Part shown: in pieces, positions 1 to 7,569 of the stretch
Position numbering within the stretch: position 1 is the stretch's first letter
How the letters are laid out: each line of letters opens with the position of its first letter
NCBI GenBank assembly: GCA_023390245.1
Contig: JAEWDF010000010.1
Coordinates: 1-42,876 of the forward strand
Source of the DNA: Pseudomonadota bacterium
GTDB lineage: Bacteria > Pseudomonadota > Alphaproteobacteria > Caulobacterales > Caulobacteraceae
Reading direction: 5' to 3'
Length of the DNA stretch: 42,876 bases
Position numbers and translations under genes: made by a program
The notes under the pieces: generated by a model
Seen by the model: the letters and a program-made list of their open reading frames with translations, nothing else
Databases searched by the model: none
What the model was told of the DNA's origin: nothing

Positions 1-122
1 ACAACGCCGAGCTGAACGTCGAGCTGATCACGCCGATCGCGATGGAAGAGAAGTTGCGCTTCGCCATCCGTGAAGGCGGCCGCACCGTCGGAGCCGGCGT
101 CGTCTCCAAGATCATCGCCTGA
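1..122 (+). CDS. tuf: Elongation factor Tu, C-terminal end (partial)
   Basis: The window opens inside this gene. The 39 codons before the TGA at 120-122 encode the last beta strands of EF-Tu domain 3, with the typical ending ELITPIAMEEKLRFAIREG and then GRTVGAGVVSKIIA. EF-Tu is the GTPase that delivers aminoacyl-tRNA to the ribosome. Only the end is visible, so the start, the GTPase domain and any second tuf copy cannot be judged. A strong terminator follows 25 bases downstream, so this is the last gene of its transcript. Confidence 0.93.
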   Translation, partial: NAELNVELITPIAMEEKLRFAIREGGRTVGAGVVSKIIA

Positions 123-147
123 GCGAACGATCCGAACTGAACGACAG

Positions 148-182
148 GCGGCCCCGGGGAAACCCGGGGCCGCTTTCGTTTT
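148..182 (+). terminator. Rho-independent terminator of tuf
   Basis: A perfect 10-bp inverted repeat, CGGCCCCGGG (149-158) and CCCGGGGCCG (163-172), closes a GAAA tetraloop and is extended by one more G-C pair (148/173). It is followed by the T-rich tail TTTCGTTTT. It lies between convergent genes, but the T tract is on the tuf side only. Confidence 0.92.
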
Positions 183-191
183 GGCTGCGGC

Positions 192-1025
192 TCAGGACGG
201 CGTGCGTGCGAGCAGGGCCTCGGCCTGGGCCAGGTGCAGCCGCTCGACCATTTCGCCGTCGATGCGGATGACGCCTTGATCCCGGGCGTTCGGCGCGGCG
301 AAGGCGGCGACGATGGCGCGGGCGCGGGCGACCTCGGCCTCGGTGGGAGAGAAGGCGGCGTTGGCCGCCGCGATCTGCGACGGATGGATCAGGCTCTTGC
401 CGTCGAAGCCGAACAGCCGGCCCTGCGCCGCCTCGGCCGCGAAGCCCGCCTCGTCGCCGATGCGGTTGAACACCCCGTCGATCGCCAGCAGGCCGTGGGC
501 CCTCGCCGCCGCGACGGTCATCGCCAGCCACGGCTTGAACGGCTCCCGGTCCGCGGATGGCCCGGTCCCCAGCGCCTTGGCCAAGTCGTTGACCCCGATC
601 ATCAGCCCGTCCAGCGCGCCGCCCGCGCCGGCGACCGCGCCCAGGTCCGCCAGGGCGCGCGGCGTCTCGATCATGGCCCACAGCCGCACGCCGTCCCGAA
701 GCCCGTCGGACAGAGCGCGCACCGTCTGGGCGGACTCGACCTTCGGCGCCACGACCAGCGACAGGCCGGTCTCGGCCAGGGCGGCCAGGTCCGCTTCGCC
801 CCACGGCGTGTCCAGGCCGTTGATCCGCACCGCCAGGCGCGGGCCGAAGCCGCCCCGCCGGATCGCCGCGACGGCCGCCGCCCGCGCCTCGGCCTTGGCC
901 TCGGGCGCGACGGCGTCCTCCAGGTCCAGCACCGCCACGTCGCAGGGCAGGGTGCGCGCCTTCTCGACGGCGCGTGCGTTGGAGGCGGGCAGGTAGAGGA
1001 CGCTGCGGACGCGATCCGGGCGCAT
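192..1025 (-). CDS. HpcH/HpaI aldolase/citrate lyase family protein (CoA-ester lyase)
   Basis: This 277-residue protein is a single-domain CitE-like TIM barrel. Visible family marks are LDLEDAV (34-40, acidic metal ligand region), RING (67-70), MIETPRAL with Glu120, the segment VNDLAKALG (about 145-153) and the late motif GFDGKSLIHPSQI. Such proteins cleave or condense (S)-malyl-CoA, citramalyl-CoA or similar CoA esters with Mg2+, or hydrolyse malyl-CoA. The substrate cannot be told from sequence alone. The ATG at 1025 overlaps the upstream SDR stop by one base (TGATG), so the two are probably translated together. A longer reading frame extends upstream but covers the SDR gene in another frame. 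Confidence 0.85.
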   Translation of the reverse strand: MRPDRVRSVLYLPASNARAVEKARTLPCDVAVLDLEDAVAPEAKAEARAAAVAAIRRGGFGPRLAVRINGLDTPWGEADLAALAETGLSLVVAPKVESAQTVRALSDGLRDGVRLWAMIETPRALADLGAVAGAGGALDGLMIGVNDLAKALGTGPSADREPFKPWLAMTVAAARAHGLLAIDGVFNRIGDEAGFAAEAAQGRLFGFDGKSLIHPSQIAAANAAFSPTEAEVARARAIVAAFAAPNARDQGVIRIDGEMVERLHLAQAEALLARTPS

Positions 1026-1702
1026 CAGACGCGACCGACCACGGGCACGAGGGCGCCGGTCACGGCCCGACTCTCCGGCGAGGCGAGGAACAGGATGACC
1101 GCCGCCAGGTCGGCCGGCGCGACCCAGGCCGCCGGATCGGCGTCGGGCATGTCCTTGCGGTTGGCCGGCGTGTCGATGATCGAGGGCAGCACGGCGTTGA
1201 CGGTGACCAAGGTCGCCTTCAACTCCTCCGCCAGCGCCTGGGTCAGGGCGTGGACCCCGGCCTTGGCCGCGCCGTAGGGCCCCATGCCGGCCGCCGGCTT
1301 CAGCGCGGCGGCGGAGCCCACATTGACGATCCGTCCCTCCGGCGAGGCCTTGAGCCAGGGCAGGGCGGCGCGGCTGGCGTTCAGCGCCGTGGCGACGTTC
1401 AGCGCCTGCATCCGGTCCCAGGCCGGCTCGGCGTCGTCCGCGGTCTGCCAGACGAAGCCGCCGGCGATGTTCAGCAGGGCGTCCAGCCGCCCGAAGCGCG
1501 CCACGACGGCGGCGATCGCCCGGTCCGCCTGGGCGGAATCGGTCAGGTCGATCCCGCCGACCTCCAGCACCCCCTCGGGGGCGGGATGGCCTTGCGCATG
1601 ATCTATGACGGCGACCGAGGCCCCCGCCGCGCACGCCGCCTCTGTCACAGCCCGGCCCAGGGCGCCGTGCCCGCCCGTGATCGCGATCACCCGTTCCGTC
1701 AT
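1025..1702 (-). CDS. Short-chain dehydrogenase/reductase
   Basis: This 225-residue classical SDR has the cofactor loop TGGHGALG (9-16), NIAGG (78-82) in place of the usual NNAG, an active-site Asn102, Ser130 and the YxxxK pair Tyr143/Lys147 (YGAAK). It should be an NAD(P)H-dependent oxidoreductase of a hydroxyl or keto group; the substrate is unknown. The start at 1702 is chosen because GGAGGAGAC lies a few bases upstream. A start nine codons earlier (1729) has no such site. Pairing with the CoA-ester lyase suggests a shared catabolic step, for example on a hydroxyacyl-CoA, but that is inference. Confidence 0.85.
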   Translation of the reverse strand: MTERVIAITGGHGALGRAVTEAACAAGASVAVIDHAQGHPAPEGVLEVGGIDLTDSAQADRAIAAVVARFGRLDALLNIAGGFVWQTADDAEPAWDRMQALNVATALNASRAALPWLKASPEGRIVNVGSAAALKPAAGMGPYGAAKAGVHALTQALAEELKATLVTVNAVLPSIIDTPANRKDMPDADPAAWVAPADLAAVILFLASPESRAVTGALVPVVGRV

Positions 1703-1748
1703 GCCGTCTCCTCCGTTCGAGCGGACCATAGGGCCGACGCGCGCGCGA

Positions 1749-2246
1749 TCAACCGGCGGCGAAGACCCTGGCCGTCAGCCGCTCCAGCGCCGCCTGGTCC
1801 ACCGTATCGAAGGCGCCGGGCTCGATCGCGTCGACGTCCAGCACGGCGATCAGATCCCCGGCCGCGTCCGTCACCGGCACGACGATCTCGCTCCTGGAGC
1901 GGCTGTCGCAGGCGATATGGCCGGGGAAGGCGTCGACATCCGGGACCAGCTGCGTGGTCCGGGTCGCCGCCGCCGCGCCGCAGACGCCGCGCCCGAACGG
2001 GATGCGCAGGCAGCCCAGCGTCCCCTGGTAGGGGCCGACCACCAGTTCCTCCGCCTTGTCGGGCGCCACCACATAGAAGCCAGTCCAGAAATAGTGGTCG
2101 AAGGCGTCCGCCAGCATGGAGGCGACCGTGGCCATGCGCGCCGTCAGGTTCGGTTCCCCGTCCAGAACCGCCAGGATCTCGTCCTCTACCTCCGCATAGC
2201 GGGCCGCCTTGTCGGCGGGACGGTCGGACCGGGCGACGTATGACAT
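1749..2246 (-). CDS. msrC: Free methionine-(R)-sulfoxide reductase (GAF domain)
   Basis: This 165-residue GAF-domain protein reduces free L-methionine-(R)-sulfoxide in the cytosol with thioredoxin. The three family cysteines are present: Cys79 in GTLGCLRIPFG, Cys89 in GRGVCG and Cys113 in GHIACDSRSRSEIV. The closing segment IAVLDVDAIEPGAFD is also typical. Length and motif order match E. coli YebR/MsrC closely. The start at 2246 has a GGAGAT site upstream; the open frame continues 44 codons further but that extension is unlike the family. It is divergent from the exported pair that starts at 2495. Confidence 0.9.
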   Translation of the reverse strand: MSYVARSDRPADKAARYAEVEDEILAVLDGEPNLTARMATVASMLADAFDHYFWTGFYVVAPDKAEELVVGPYQGTLGCLRIPFGRGVCGAAAATRTTQLVPDVDAFPGHIACDSRSRSEIVVPVTDAAGDLIAVLDVDAIEPGAFDTVDQAALERLTARVFAAG

Positions 2247-2397
2247 GGCGATCTCCTGCGATTCGAAGGCGGATATAGGCGGGACGGGCGCGCCGGGCGA
2301 GGGGCTGTCCGTATCTGCAAATGACGGGAATCGTTGAACTCGGTTCGCGACCGGCGAAATTCGGCCACGGTGCGGCAACGCTTTGTCGCAAACCGGC

Positions 2398-2420
2398 GTT
2401 AACCTTGACAGATGGTTAAC
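2398..2420 (+). promoter_or_regulatory. Inverted repeat over a TTGACA element (candidate operator)
   Basis: GTTAACC (2398-2404) and GGTTAAC (2414-2420) form perfect 7-bp inverted arms around nine bases that contain a consensus -35 hexamer TTGACA (2405-2410). Each arm is built on the palindrome GTTAAC. No good -10 lies 16-18 bases beyond TTGACA; a TAGATA sits farther down at 2444-2449. The site is in the divergent region between msrC and the Sel1-repeat gene and most likely serves the latter. Confidence 0.5.
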
Positions 2421-2494
2421 GGGACCGGACGATCCGGTTGGGCTAGATAAACGCCGCTCGGCGAACGCCGGAGCGCGCGGGGGCAGGGGGGCGT

Positions 2495-3982
2495 ATGGTC
2501 GATCACGATGGCTACGAGCATGAGCGCCGCGGCCCCGGCCGTCGCGGCCGCCTGCCGCTGGCCGGCGGGGCGCTCGCCGTGCTGGCGCTGCTCATCGCCC
2601 TGCTGATCCTGGCCAGTTGCGGCGAGGCGCGGCCGGCCTTTTGGCGGCGCGGCCCGGCCGACCTGGCCTGTCCGCGCCCGGCCTCGGTGACGGGAGCCGA
2701 GTTCAACGCCCAGGAGACGGGCCTGCGCCATCTGCGCCGCGCGGGATTCCGCGGCGACTTCTTCGCCCAGCTCGAGCTGGGGTCGCGCTATTCCGGCGTC
2801 CGGGCCACCGACAAGAACATCGAGGACCCGATCGAGAGCGCGGTCTGGTACGCCCTGTCCCTGGCCAACGAGGAGGGCTTCGCGCCCATCAATCGGGTCG
2901 AGCGCACCGGTTGGGGCGGGTGGCGGCCGCTGTCCCGCTACGACGACTGCCGCGCCTATGAGCGCCACCGCGCCTACCAGATCCTGGACCGCCAGCTTTC
3001 GCGCATGAGCCGCGAGGAGCAGGAGGCCGTGCGCGATCGGATGATCTATGTGCTCTCGACCCAGGACGCGCGGGGCTTCCGCACCCTGGCGCGCCTGCAC
3101 GACGGCCTCTACGGCCCCTTCGGCGAGCCGGAGGACAATCGCGAGGCGCGCGAGGCCTGGGGCCGCAAGCCCGAAGGGCTCAGCCTGGACACGCGGCGCT
3201 ATCGCGGCGGCCGCTGGGCGGCGATCAACCTGTTCCAGCGCAACGATGTCGACGCCTATCTCTACAACTATCTGGCGGTCCAGACGGGCGATGTCGGCGC
3301 CTATGTGCTGATGAAGGACTTCGAGCGCTCCTCGCCGCATCGCGCCCAGTACGCCGGCTTCGTCGAGGCCAAGGCGCGCCAGTGGACGCCGCCGTTCGAA
3401 TTCTATCCCAACGACGCGCCCCAGTCGGGCGTGCCCTTCTCGGACGAGAGCCGGCCGCGCGGCGACGCCTATGAGTACGCCCTGGTGCGGATCCAGAACG
3501 AACTGCCGTTCGTCCACGTCGGCCGGGCGCTGCGCTACCTGGGCGTGACCCAGGAGGTCGCCTCCTCCCCGGACCAGCTGTCGAAGCAGCAGATCGAGGC
3601 GTTCGAGGCCATGATCGGCCACGCCACGGAAAGCCGCCTGTCCGCCATCGAGAAGGTGCGCGCCATCCAGCTGGCGGCGGTCAACGGGTCGTCCGAGGCC
3701 CAGTTGGTGCTGGCGGTCATGTACGCCGAGGGCATCGGCCTGCCGGCCGACTACGCCCGCGCTTTCAAATGGTTCAGCGAGGCCGCCCGCCAGGGCAGTC
3801 CGGAGGCCAAGTTCGCGGTGTCGACCTACTTCGCCCTGGGCGTGGCGGGCGTGGCCGACCAGGACAAGGCGGAGGCGGTCGCCTACCGCATCGAATCGGC
3901 GCTGTCGGGCTTCGGCCCGTCCGCGTCGCGGCTGCAGGCCCTGCTGGCGCAGGTGTCCCGCGCACAGACGCAGCGCCGTTAA
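2495..3982 (+). CDS. Sel1-repeat protein, probable lipoprotein
   Basis: This 495-residue protein starts with an Arg-rich 20-residue stretch, then a hydrophobic segment (about 21-40) ending in LASC with Cys42, which fits a lipobox, although the n-region is long. If not lipidated it would be anchored by that segment with the rest in the periplasm. A Sel1-like helix pair is visible near residues 88-125 (AQLELGSRYS to VWYALSLAN), and clearer ones at about 403-465 (AQLVLAVMYAEGIGLPADYA, AFKWFSEAARQGSPEAKFAV). Such repeats mediate protein contacts. No enzyme motif was seen. The next gene starts 15 bases downstream, so they form a pair. The function is unknown. Confidence 0.8.
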   Translation: MVDHDGYEHERRGPGRRGRLPLAGGALAVLALLIALLILASCGEARPAFWRRGPADLACPRPASVTGAEFNAQETGLRHLRRAGFRGDFFAQLELGSRYSGVRATDKNIEDPIESAVWYALSLANEEGFAPINRVERTGWGGWRPLSRYDDCRAYERHRAYQILDRQLSRMSREEQEAVRDRMIYVLSTQDARGFRTLARLHDGLYGPFGEPEDNREAREAWGRKPEGLSLDTRRYRGGRWAAINLFQRNDVDAYLYNYLAVQTGDVGAYVLMKDFERSSPHRAQYAGFVEAKARQWTPPFEFYPNDAPQSGVPFSDESRPRGDAYEYALVRIQNELPFVHVGRALRYLGVTQEVASSPDQLSKQQIEAFEAMIGHATESRLSAIEKVRAIQLAAVNGSSEAQLVLAVMYAEGIGLPADYARAFKWFSEAARQGSPEAKFAVSTYFALGVAGVADQDKAEAVAYRIESALSGFGPSASRLQALLAQVSRAQTQRR

Positions 3983-3997
3983 GGAGGGCGTGATCGC

Positions 3998-5449
3998 ATG
4001 ACCATCCGCACCCTCGGCCAGACGATGAGCGCCCTGTGCGCCATCGCCGCCCTGAGCCTGGCCGCCGCACCGGACGCCCAGGCCCAGGTCGCCGCCAAGG
4101 TGGAGGCCCAGACCCGGCCGAACTTCGGCGTCCTGCTGGACCCGCCCACGCGCGGCTATCGCTCGCGCGGCCACCGCAGCTGGAACTACAGCCGCTATCG
4201 CGGTCCCGGCTATCTGCCGCCGCGCCCCCCGCTCCAGGAAGAGGTGGTGCTGGTCGACTGCGGCGGCAATCCGGGCTCGGGCGCCGTCGAGGCGGCGGTG
4301 CAGCGGGTGCGTCCGGGCGGGACCCTGATGATCCGCGCGCGGGGCGGCGCCTGCGTCGGCTGGCTGAACATCGACAAGCCGATGACCATCATCGGCGACG
4401 GCGCCTTCGATCCGCGCCGGTGGGATTCCACCACCCTGCCGACCCTCCAGGCCCCGGACGGCCTGCCGTGCATGACAGTGGCCCAGGGCGTGCGGGTCGA
4501 GGTGCGCGACATGGTGTTCGGCTCGCCGCGCGCCGGCGACGCCGCCTGCGTGGTCGGTTACGGCGCCGAGATCGTCATGAGCCGCGTCGGCTTCCGCCAT
4601 GTGGGCGACGAGGCCGCCATCTATGTCGACGGCGGTCTGCTGGACCTGCGCGACGCGCTGATCGACGCCCGCACCGTGGCGCCGGCCGTCATCGTCGATC
4701 GCGCCACGGCGACGGTGTACGAGACGGTGATCTCCAGCGCCCAGTCGGGGATCGAGCTGACGCCCGGTTCCGGCGCGCCTTCGGCCCTGTCGTCGGTGAC
4801 CATCCTGGGCGCGGAACAGCCCAACGCCTTCGGACCCCGCGCCATCGGCGTGCTGGTCCGCGCCGGCCGCGACTATGGCCAGGCGGCGATCTCGAACGCC
4901 AAGATCTGCGGCTTCGTCGAGGGCGTGGCGGTGGAGGGGGCCTCGGTCTCGGTGACCAACAGCCGCATCTGCAAGGGCGACAAGGGCGCGGTCCTCTACA
5001 ACGGCGAACTGCTGTTCGACCAGAACCGGGTCAATGTCCGCCAGATCGGCCTGGCCGCCGCCTCGGGCCATGCGGTCGTGACCAACAACGTCTTCGCCGG
5101 CGTGCGCGACGTCCTCTACGCCGAGGATCGCGCCGTGATCGACGCGCGCGGCAACCGCGTCTGGTCGCGCGACCTGTGTCGTCCCCGCTTCGAGCCGCGC
5201 TATCGCGACCGCTACGCGCCGGTCTGGGGCGGCGGGCCCGGCGGCGGCGGATGGAGCTGCCAGTACGACCCCTATCCCCGCGACTGGTGGGAGCCGGAGG
5301 ACGGCGCCTATCTCGACTACGGCTACCAGTTGGACGGCTGGGACCGGTTCCAGCAGGGCTACGGCTGGTACGACCGCGACGGCCGCTACATCGACGACGG
5401 CCGCGCCGTGGGCGACAACCGCTGGCGCGGACGCGGCTGGGGGTGGTGA
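3998..5449 (+). CDS. Secreted right-handed beta-helix protein
   Basis: This 483-residue protein has a signal peptide (1-29, cleavage likely at AQA|Q). The centre (about 85-380) alternates short hydrophobic strands and turns, as in GTLMIRARGGACVGWLNI, VEVRDMVFGS, VSVTNSRICKGDKG and HAVVTNNVFAGV, which is the pattern of a parallel beta-helix (pectate-lyase-like fold). Six or more Cys residues are scattered along it. The tail (about 390-483) is very rich in Tyr, Trp, Gly, Asp and Arg. No catalytic set was recognised, so it may bind rather than cleave a polysaccharide. AAGGAGG ends 10 bases before the ATG. It is the second gene of the Sel1 pair. Confidence 0.8.
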   Translation: MTIRTLGQTMSALCAIAALSLAAAPDAQAQVAAKVEAQTRPNFGVLLDPPTRGYRSRGHRSWNYSRYRGPGYLPPRPPLQEEVVLVDCGGNPGSGAVEAAVQRVRPGGTLMIRARGGACVGWLNIDKPMTIIGDGAFDPRRWDSTTLPTLQAPDGLPCMTVAQGVRVEVRDMVFGSPRAGDAACVVGYGAEIVMSRVGFRHVGDEAAIYVDGGLLDLRDALIDARTVAPAVIVDRATATVYETVISSAQSGIELTPGSGAPSALSSVTILGAEQPNAFGPRAIGVLVRAGRDYGQAAISNAKICGFVEGVAVEGASVSVTNSRICKGDKGAVLYNGELLFDQNRVNVRQIGLAAASGHAVVTNNVFAGVRDVLYAEDRAVIDARGNRVWSRDLCRPRFEPRYRDRYAPVWGGGPGGGGWSCQYDPYPRDWWEPEDGAYLDYGYQLDGWDRFQQGYGWYDRDGRYIDDGRAVGDNRWRGRGWGW

Positions 5450-5457
5450 GGGCTATG

Positions 5458-5477
5458 AACGCATAACGTTATGCGTT
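5458..5477 (+). promoter_or_regulatory. 20-bp perfect palindrome upstream of higBA (candidate operator)
   Basis: AACGCATAACGTTATGCGTT is a perfect 20-bp palindrome ending 13 bases before the higB start codon. A further GTTATG half follows (5475-5480). HigA-type antitoxins bind such palindromes at their own promoters, so autoregulation is likely. No other copy was seen in the window. Confidence 0.7.
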
Positions 5478-5490
5478 ATGACGGGCGCCA

Positions 5491-5772
5491 ATGATCCGGA
5501 GTTTCCGCGATCGCGAGACGGAAAAGTTGTGGACCGGTCGACGGTCGCGGCGGTTGCCGAGCGACATTCAGGATGCGGCGCTGCGCAAGCTGCGTCTGCT
5601 GAACCGAAGCACCATCCTGGATGAACTGCGCATGCCGCCTGGCAATCGGCTGGAGGCCTTGTCGGGCGATCGAAGGGGCCAGCATTCGATCCGGATCAAT
5701 CAGCAATGGCGGATCTGTTTCCGCTGGAGCGACGGAGGCTGCGACGATGTCGAAATTTGCGACTACCATTGA
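5491..5772 (+). CDS. higB: HigB-family toxin (RelE/ParE superfamily mRNA interferase)
   Basis: This 93-residue basic protein matches HigB of the RelE superfamily: it opens IRSFRDRETEKLW, has a helical middle (DIQDAALRKLRLLN), then ELRMPPGNRLEALSGDRRGQ and the closing strand pattern HSIRINQQWRICFRW. These toxins cut mRNA on the ribosome. The conserved basic and aromatic residues of the C-terminal sheet are present, so the gene looks intact. It precedes its antitoxin, as is usual for HigBA, and overlaps it by 26 bases. Confidence 0.9.
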   Translation: MIRSFRDRETEKLWTGRRSRRLPSDIQDAALRKLRLLNRSTILDELRMPPGNRLEALSGDRRGQHSIRINQQWRICFRWSDGGCDDVEICDYH

Positions 5773-6088
5773 CCGGTTCGGCCCTGTTGGTCCGCCCGAC
5801 GAATGGCTGAAGAACCCCACGCCGGGCGACATCCTGCTGGAGGAGTTCCTGAAGCCGCTGGGCATGAGCCAGACCGCACTGGCCAACGCCATCGGCGTGC
5901 CCCCCCGGCGGATCAACGAGATCGTGCTGGGCAAGCGCGCCGTGACGGCCGACACCGACCTGCGTTTGGCGCGCTACTGGGGTGTGCGACCGGGCTATTT
6001 CCTGGGACTGCAGACGGACCACGACCTGCTGGAGCAGCGCCGGAAGATGGGCGACGCGCTGGAGATGATCACGCCGAGGGCGGCGTGA
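5747..6088 (+). CDS. higA: HigA-family antitoxin (XRE-type HTH)
   Basis: This 113-residue protein has a helix-turn-helix at about 39-62 (GMSQTALANAIGVPPRRINEIV) followed by GKRAVTADTDLRLARYWGVRPGYFLGLQ, the standard HigA/VapI-like signature. It should neutralise HigB and repress the operon. The start at 5747 is chosen on the GGAGG site at 5734-5738. The open frame extends upstream inside higB, without family resemblance. The stop TGA (6086-6088) overlaps the GTG of the next gene. Confidence 0.9.
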   Translation: MSKFATTIDRFGPVGPPDEWLKNPTPGDILLEEFLKPLGMSQTALANAIGVPPRRINEIVLGKRAVTADTDLRLARYWGVRPGYFLGLQTDHDLLEQRRKMGDALEMITPRAA

Positions 6089-6558
6089 CAGGAATCCACG
6101 ATACAACCGCCCAAGGCTATTTTACTTACGCTGTATCGTACCTAAACACCGCGCGGATGTTGTTAAAGGGTCCGACGCCCTGGGCGCATTCAGAAGCCCC
6201 TATTCGCCTACTTGCATTTCATTCTATCGAATTATTCTTGAAATCTTTTCTGCGGTGTTCGGGCGTTTCAAGTCACGCTCTAGCGAGAAAGCCGTTCCAG
6301 CATAACTTGGCTGCTTTGGCGACTGCGGCTTGTGAACGTAATTTGGAGATCAATGGGGAAGATCAACATCTCCTGCAAGACAGTCGTCTCTCGGCATCTG
6401 CCATGCAGACCCGGTATCTGACGCCCGAGGCTCCCAACAAGCTCTTGGTTGAAGCGTCTCTGCTCGTTTCGACGGCTGAGCGAATCCAAGCAGCCTTACT
6501 CATTCATCCCAATCGTTTGGGCAGCATCATATTTGCTGGCGAGACAGGTTCTGCCTAA
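6085..6558 (+). CDS. HEPN-domain-like protein, third gene of the higBA islet
   Basis: This 157-residue helical protein starts at a GTG that overlaps the higA stop (GTGA), which suggests translational coupling. It resembles HEPN proteins: a first helix YFTYAVSYLNTARMLL (12-27), the family-like stretch RLLAFHSIELFLKSFLRCSG (41-60), and Arg68-x4-His73 (RKPFQH), which fits the HEPN ribonuclease motif R-x4-6-H. Base composition is clearly lower in GC than all flanking genes, which points to horizontal origin. Its TAA overlaps the cobS stop from the other strand. It could be an extra toxin, a minor nucleotide-dependent nuclease or an accessory factor. The fold call is from pattern only. Confidence 0.65.
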   Translation: MTGIHDTTAQGYFTYAVSYLNTARMLLKGPTPWAHSEAPIRLLAFHSIELFLKSFLRCSGVSSHALARKPFQHNLAALATAACERNLEINGEDQHLLQDSRLSASAMQTRYLTPEAPNKLLVEASLLVSTAERIQAALLIHPNRLGSIIFAGETGSA

Positions 6559-7559
6559 CCCACCTTCACCCGCGTCGCCGCCTCGGGCAGGTCTTCGCCG
6601 AAGGCGCGCTGGTAGAACTCGGCGATGGTCGGCCGTTCCAGTTCGTCGCACTTGTTCAGGAAGGTCAGGCGGAAGCTCAGCGCCACGTCGCCGCCGAAGA
6701 TGATGGCGTTCTGGGCCCAGGTGATCACCGTGCGCGGGCTCATCACCGTCGAGATGTCGCCGTTCATGAAGGCATTGCGGGTCATGTCGGCGACGCGGAC
6801 CATGGCGGCGATGCGGCGCTTGCCCTCGGCGTCGTTCCATTCCGGAACCTTGGCGACGACGATGTCGGCCTCCACGTCGTGGTCCAGGTAGTTCAGCGTG
6901 GTGACGATGTTCCAGCGGTCCAACTGCGCCTGGTTGATCTGCTGGGCGCCGTGGTACAGGCCCGTGGTGTCGCCCAGGCCGATGGTGTTGGTCGTTGCGA
7001 ACAGGCGGAACCAGCGGTTCGGGCGGATGACCCGGTTCTGGTCCAGCAGGGTCAGGCGGCCCTGCGCCTCCAGCACGCGCTGGATCACGAACATCACGTC
7101 GGGACGGCCGGCGTCGTATTCGTCGAACACCAGGGCGATCGGCCGTTGCAGCGACCAGGGCAGGATGCCCTCGCGGAACTCGGTGACCTGCTTGCCGTCC
7201 TTCAGGACGATGGCGTCCTTGCCGACCAGGTCGATGCGGCTGACGTGGCTGTCCAGGTTGATGCGGACCAGCGGCCAGTTCAGGCGCGCGGCGACCTGCT
7301 CGATGTGCGTCGACTTGCCGGTGCCGTGATAGCCCTGGACCATCACGCGCCGGTCGAAGGCGAAGCCGGCGCAGATGGCGATGGTCGTCTGCGGATCGAA
7401 GCGATAGGCCTCGTCGATCTCGGGCACGTGGCTGTCGCGTTCGGCGAAGGCGGGCACGGTCATGTCGCTGTCGACGCCGAAGGCTTCGCGCAGGGTCACG
7501 CGGCGGTTCGGCTCCAGCGTCAGCAGGGGATCGGGGGCGGCGTCGAGCGGGGAGGTCAT
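6555..7559 (-). CDS. cobS: Cobaltochelatase subunit CobS (AAA+ ATPase)
   Basis: This 334-residue AAA+ ATPase has Walker A GYHGTGKST (76-84), Walker B ALVFDEYDAG (142-151), a sensor-like FATTNTIGLGD segment and the CobS-typical start LTLEPNRRVTLREAFGVD. With CobT and CobN it inserts cobalt into hydrogenobyrinate a,c-diamide in aerobic cobalamin synthesis. The length is normal. No cobT lies on either side here, although the two are commonly adjacent in this class. The upstream gene is an FAD monooxygenase 10 bases away, and the downstream neighbour is the convergent accessory islet. Confidence 0.92.
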   Translation of the reverse strand: MTSPLDAAPDPLLTLEPNRRVTLREAFGVDSDMTVPAFAERDSHVPEIDEAYRFDPQTTIAICAGFAFDRRVMVQGYHGTGKSTHIEQVAARLNWPLVRINLDSHVSRIDLVGKDAIVLKDGKQVTEFREGILPWSLQRPIALVFDEYDAGRPDVMFVIQRVLEAQGRLTLLDQNRVIRPNRWFRLFATTNTIGLGDTTGLYHGAQQINQAQLDRWNIVTTLNYLDHDVEADIVVAKVPEWNDAEGKRRIAAMVRVADMTRNAFMNGDISTVMSPRTVITWAQNAIIFGGDVALSFRLTFLNKCDELERPTIAEFYQRAFGEDLPEAATRVKVG

Positions 7560-7569
7560 GCCCGCCCGA

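Noticed and set aside
2399..2420. CtrA binding site from the two TTAA motifs
   Set aside because: CtrA needs about seven bases between TTAA halves in direct order; here there are 13, and the arms are inverted.
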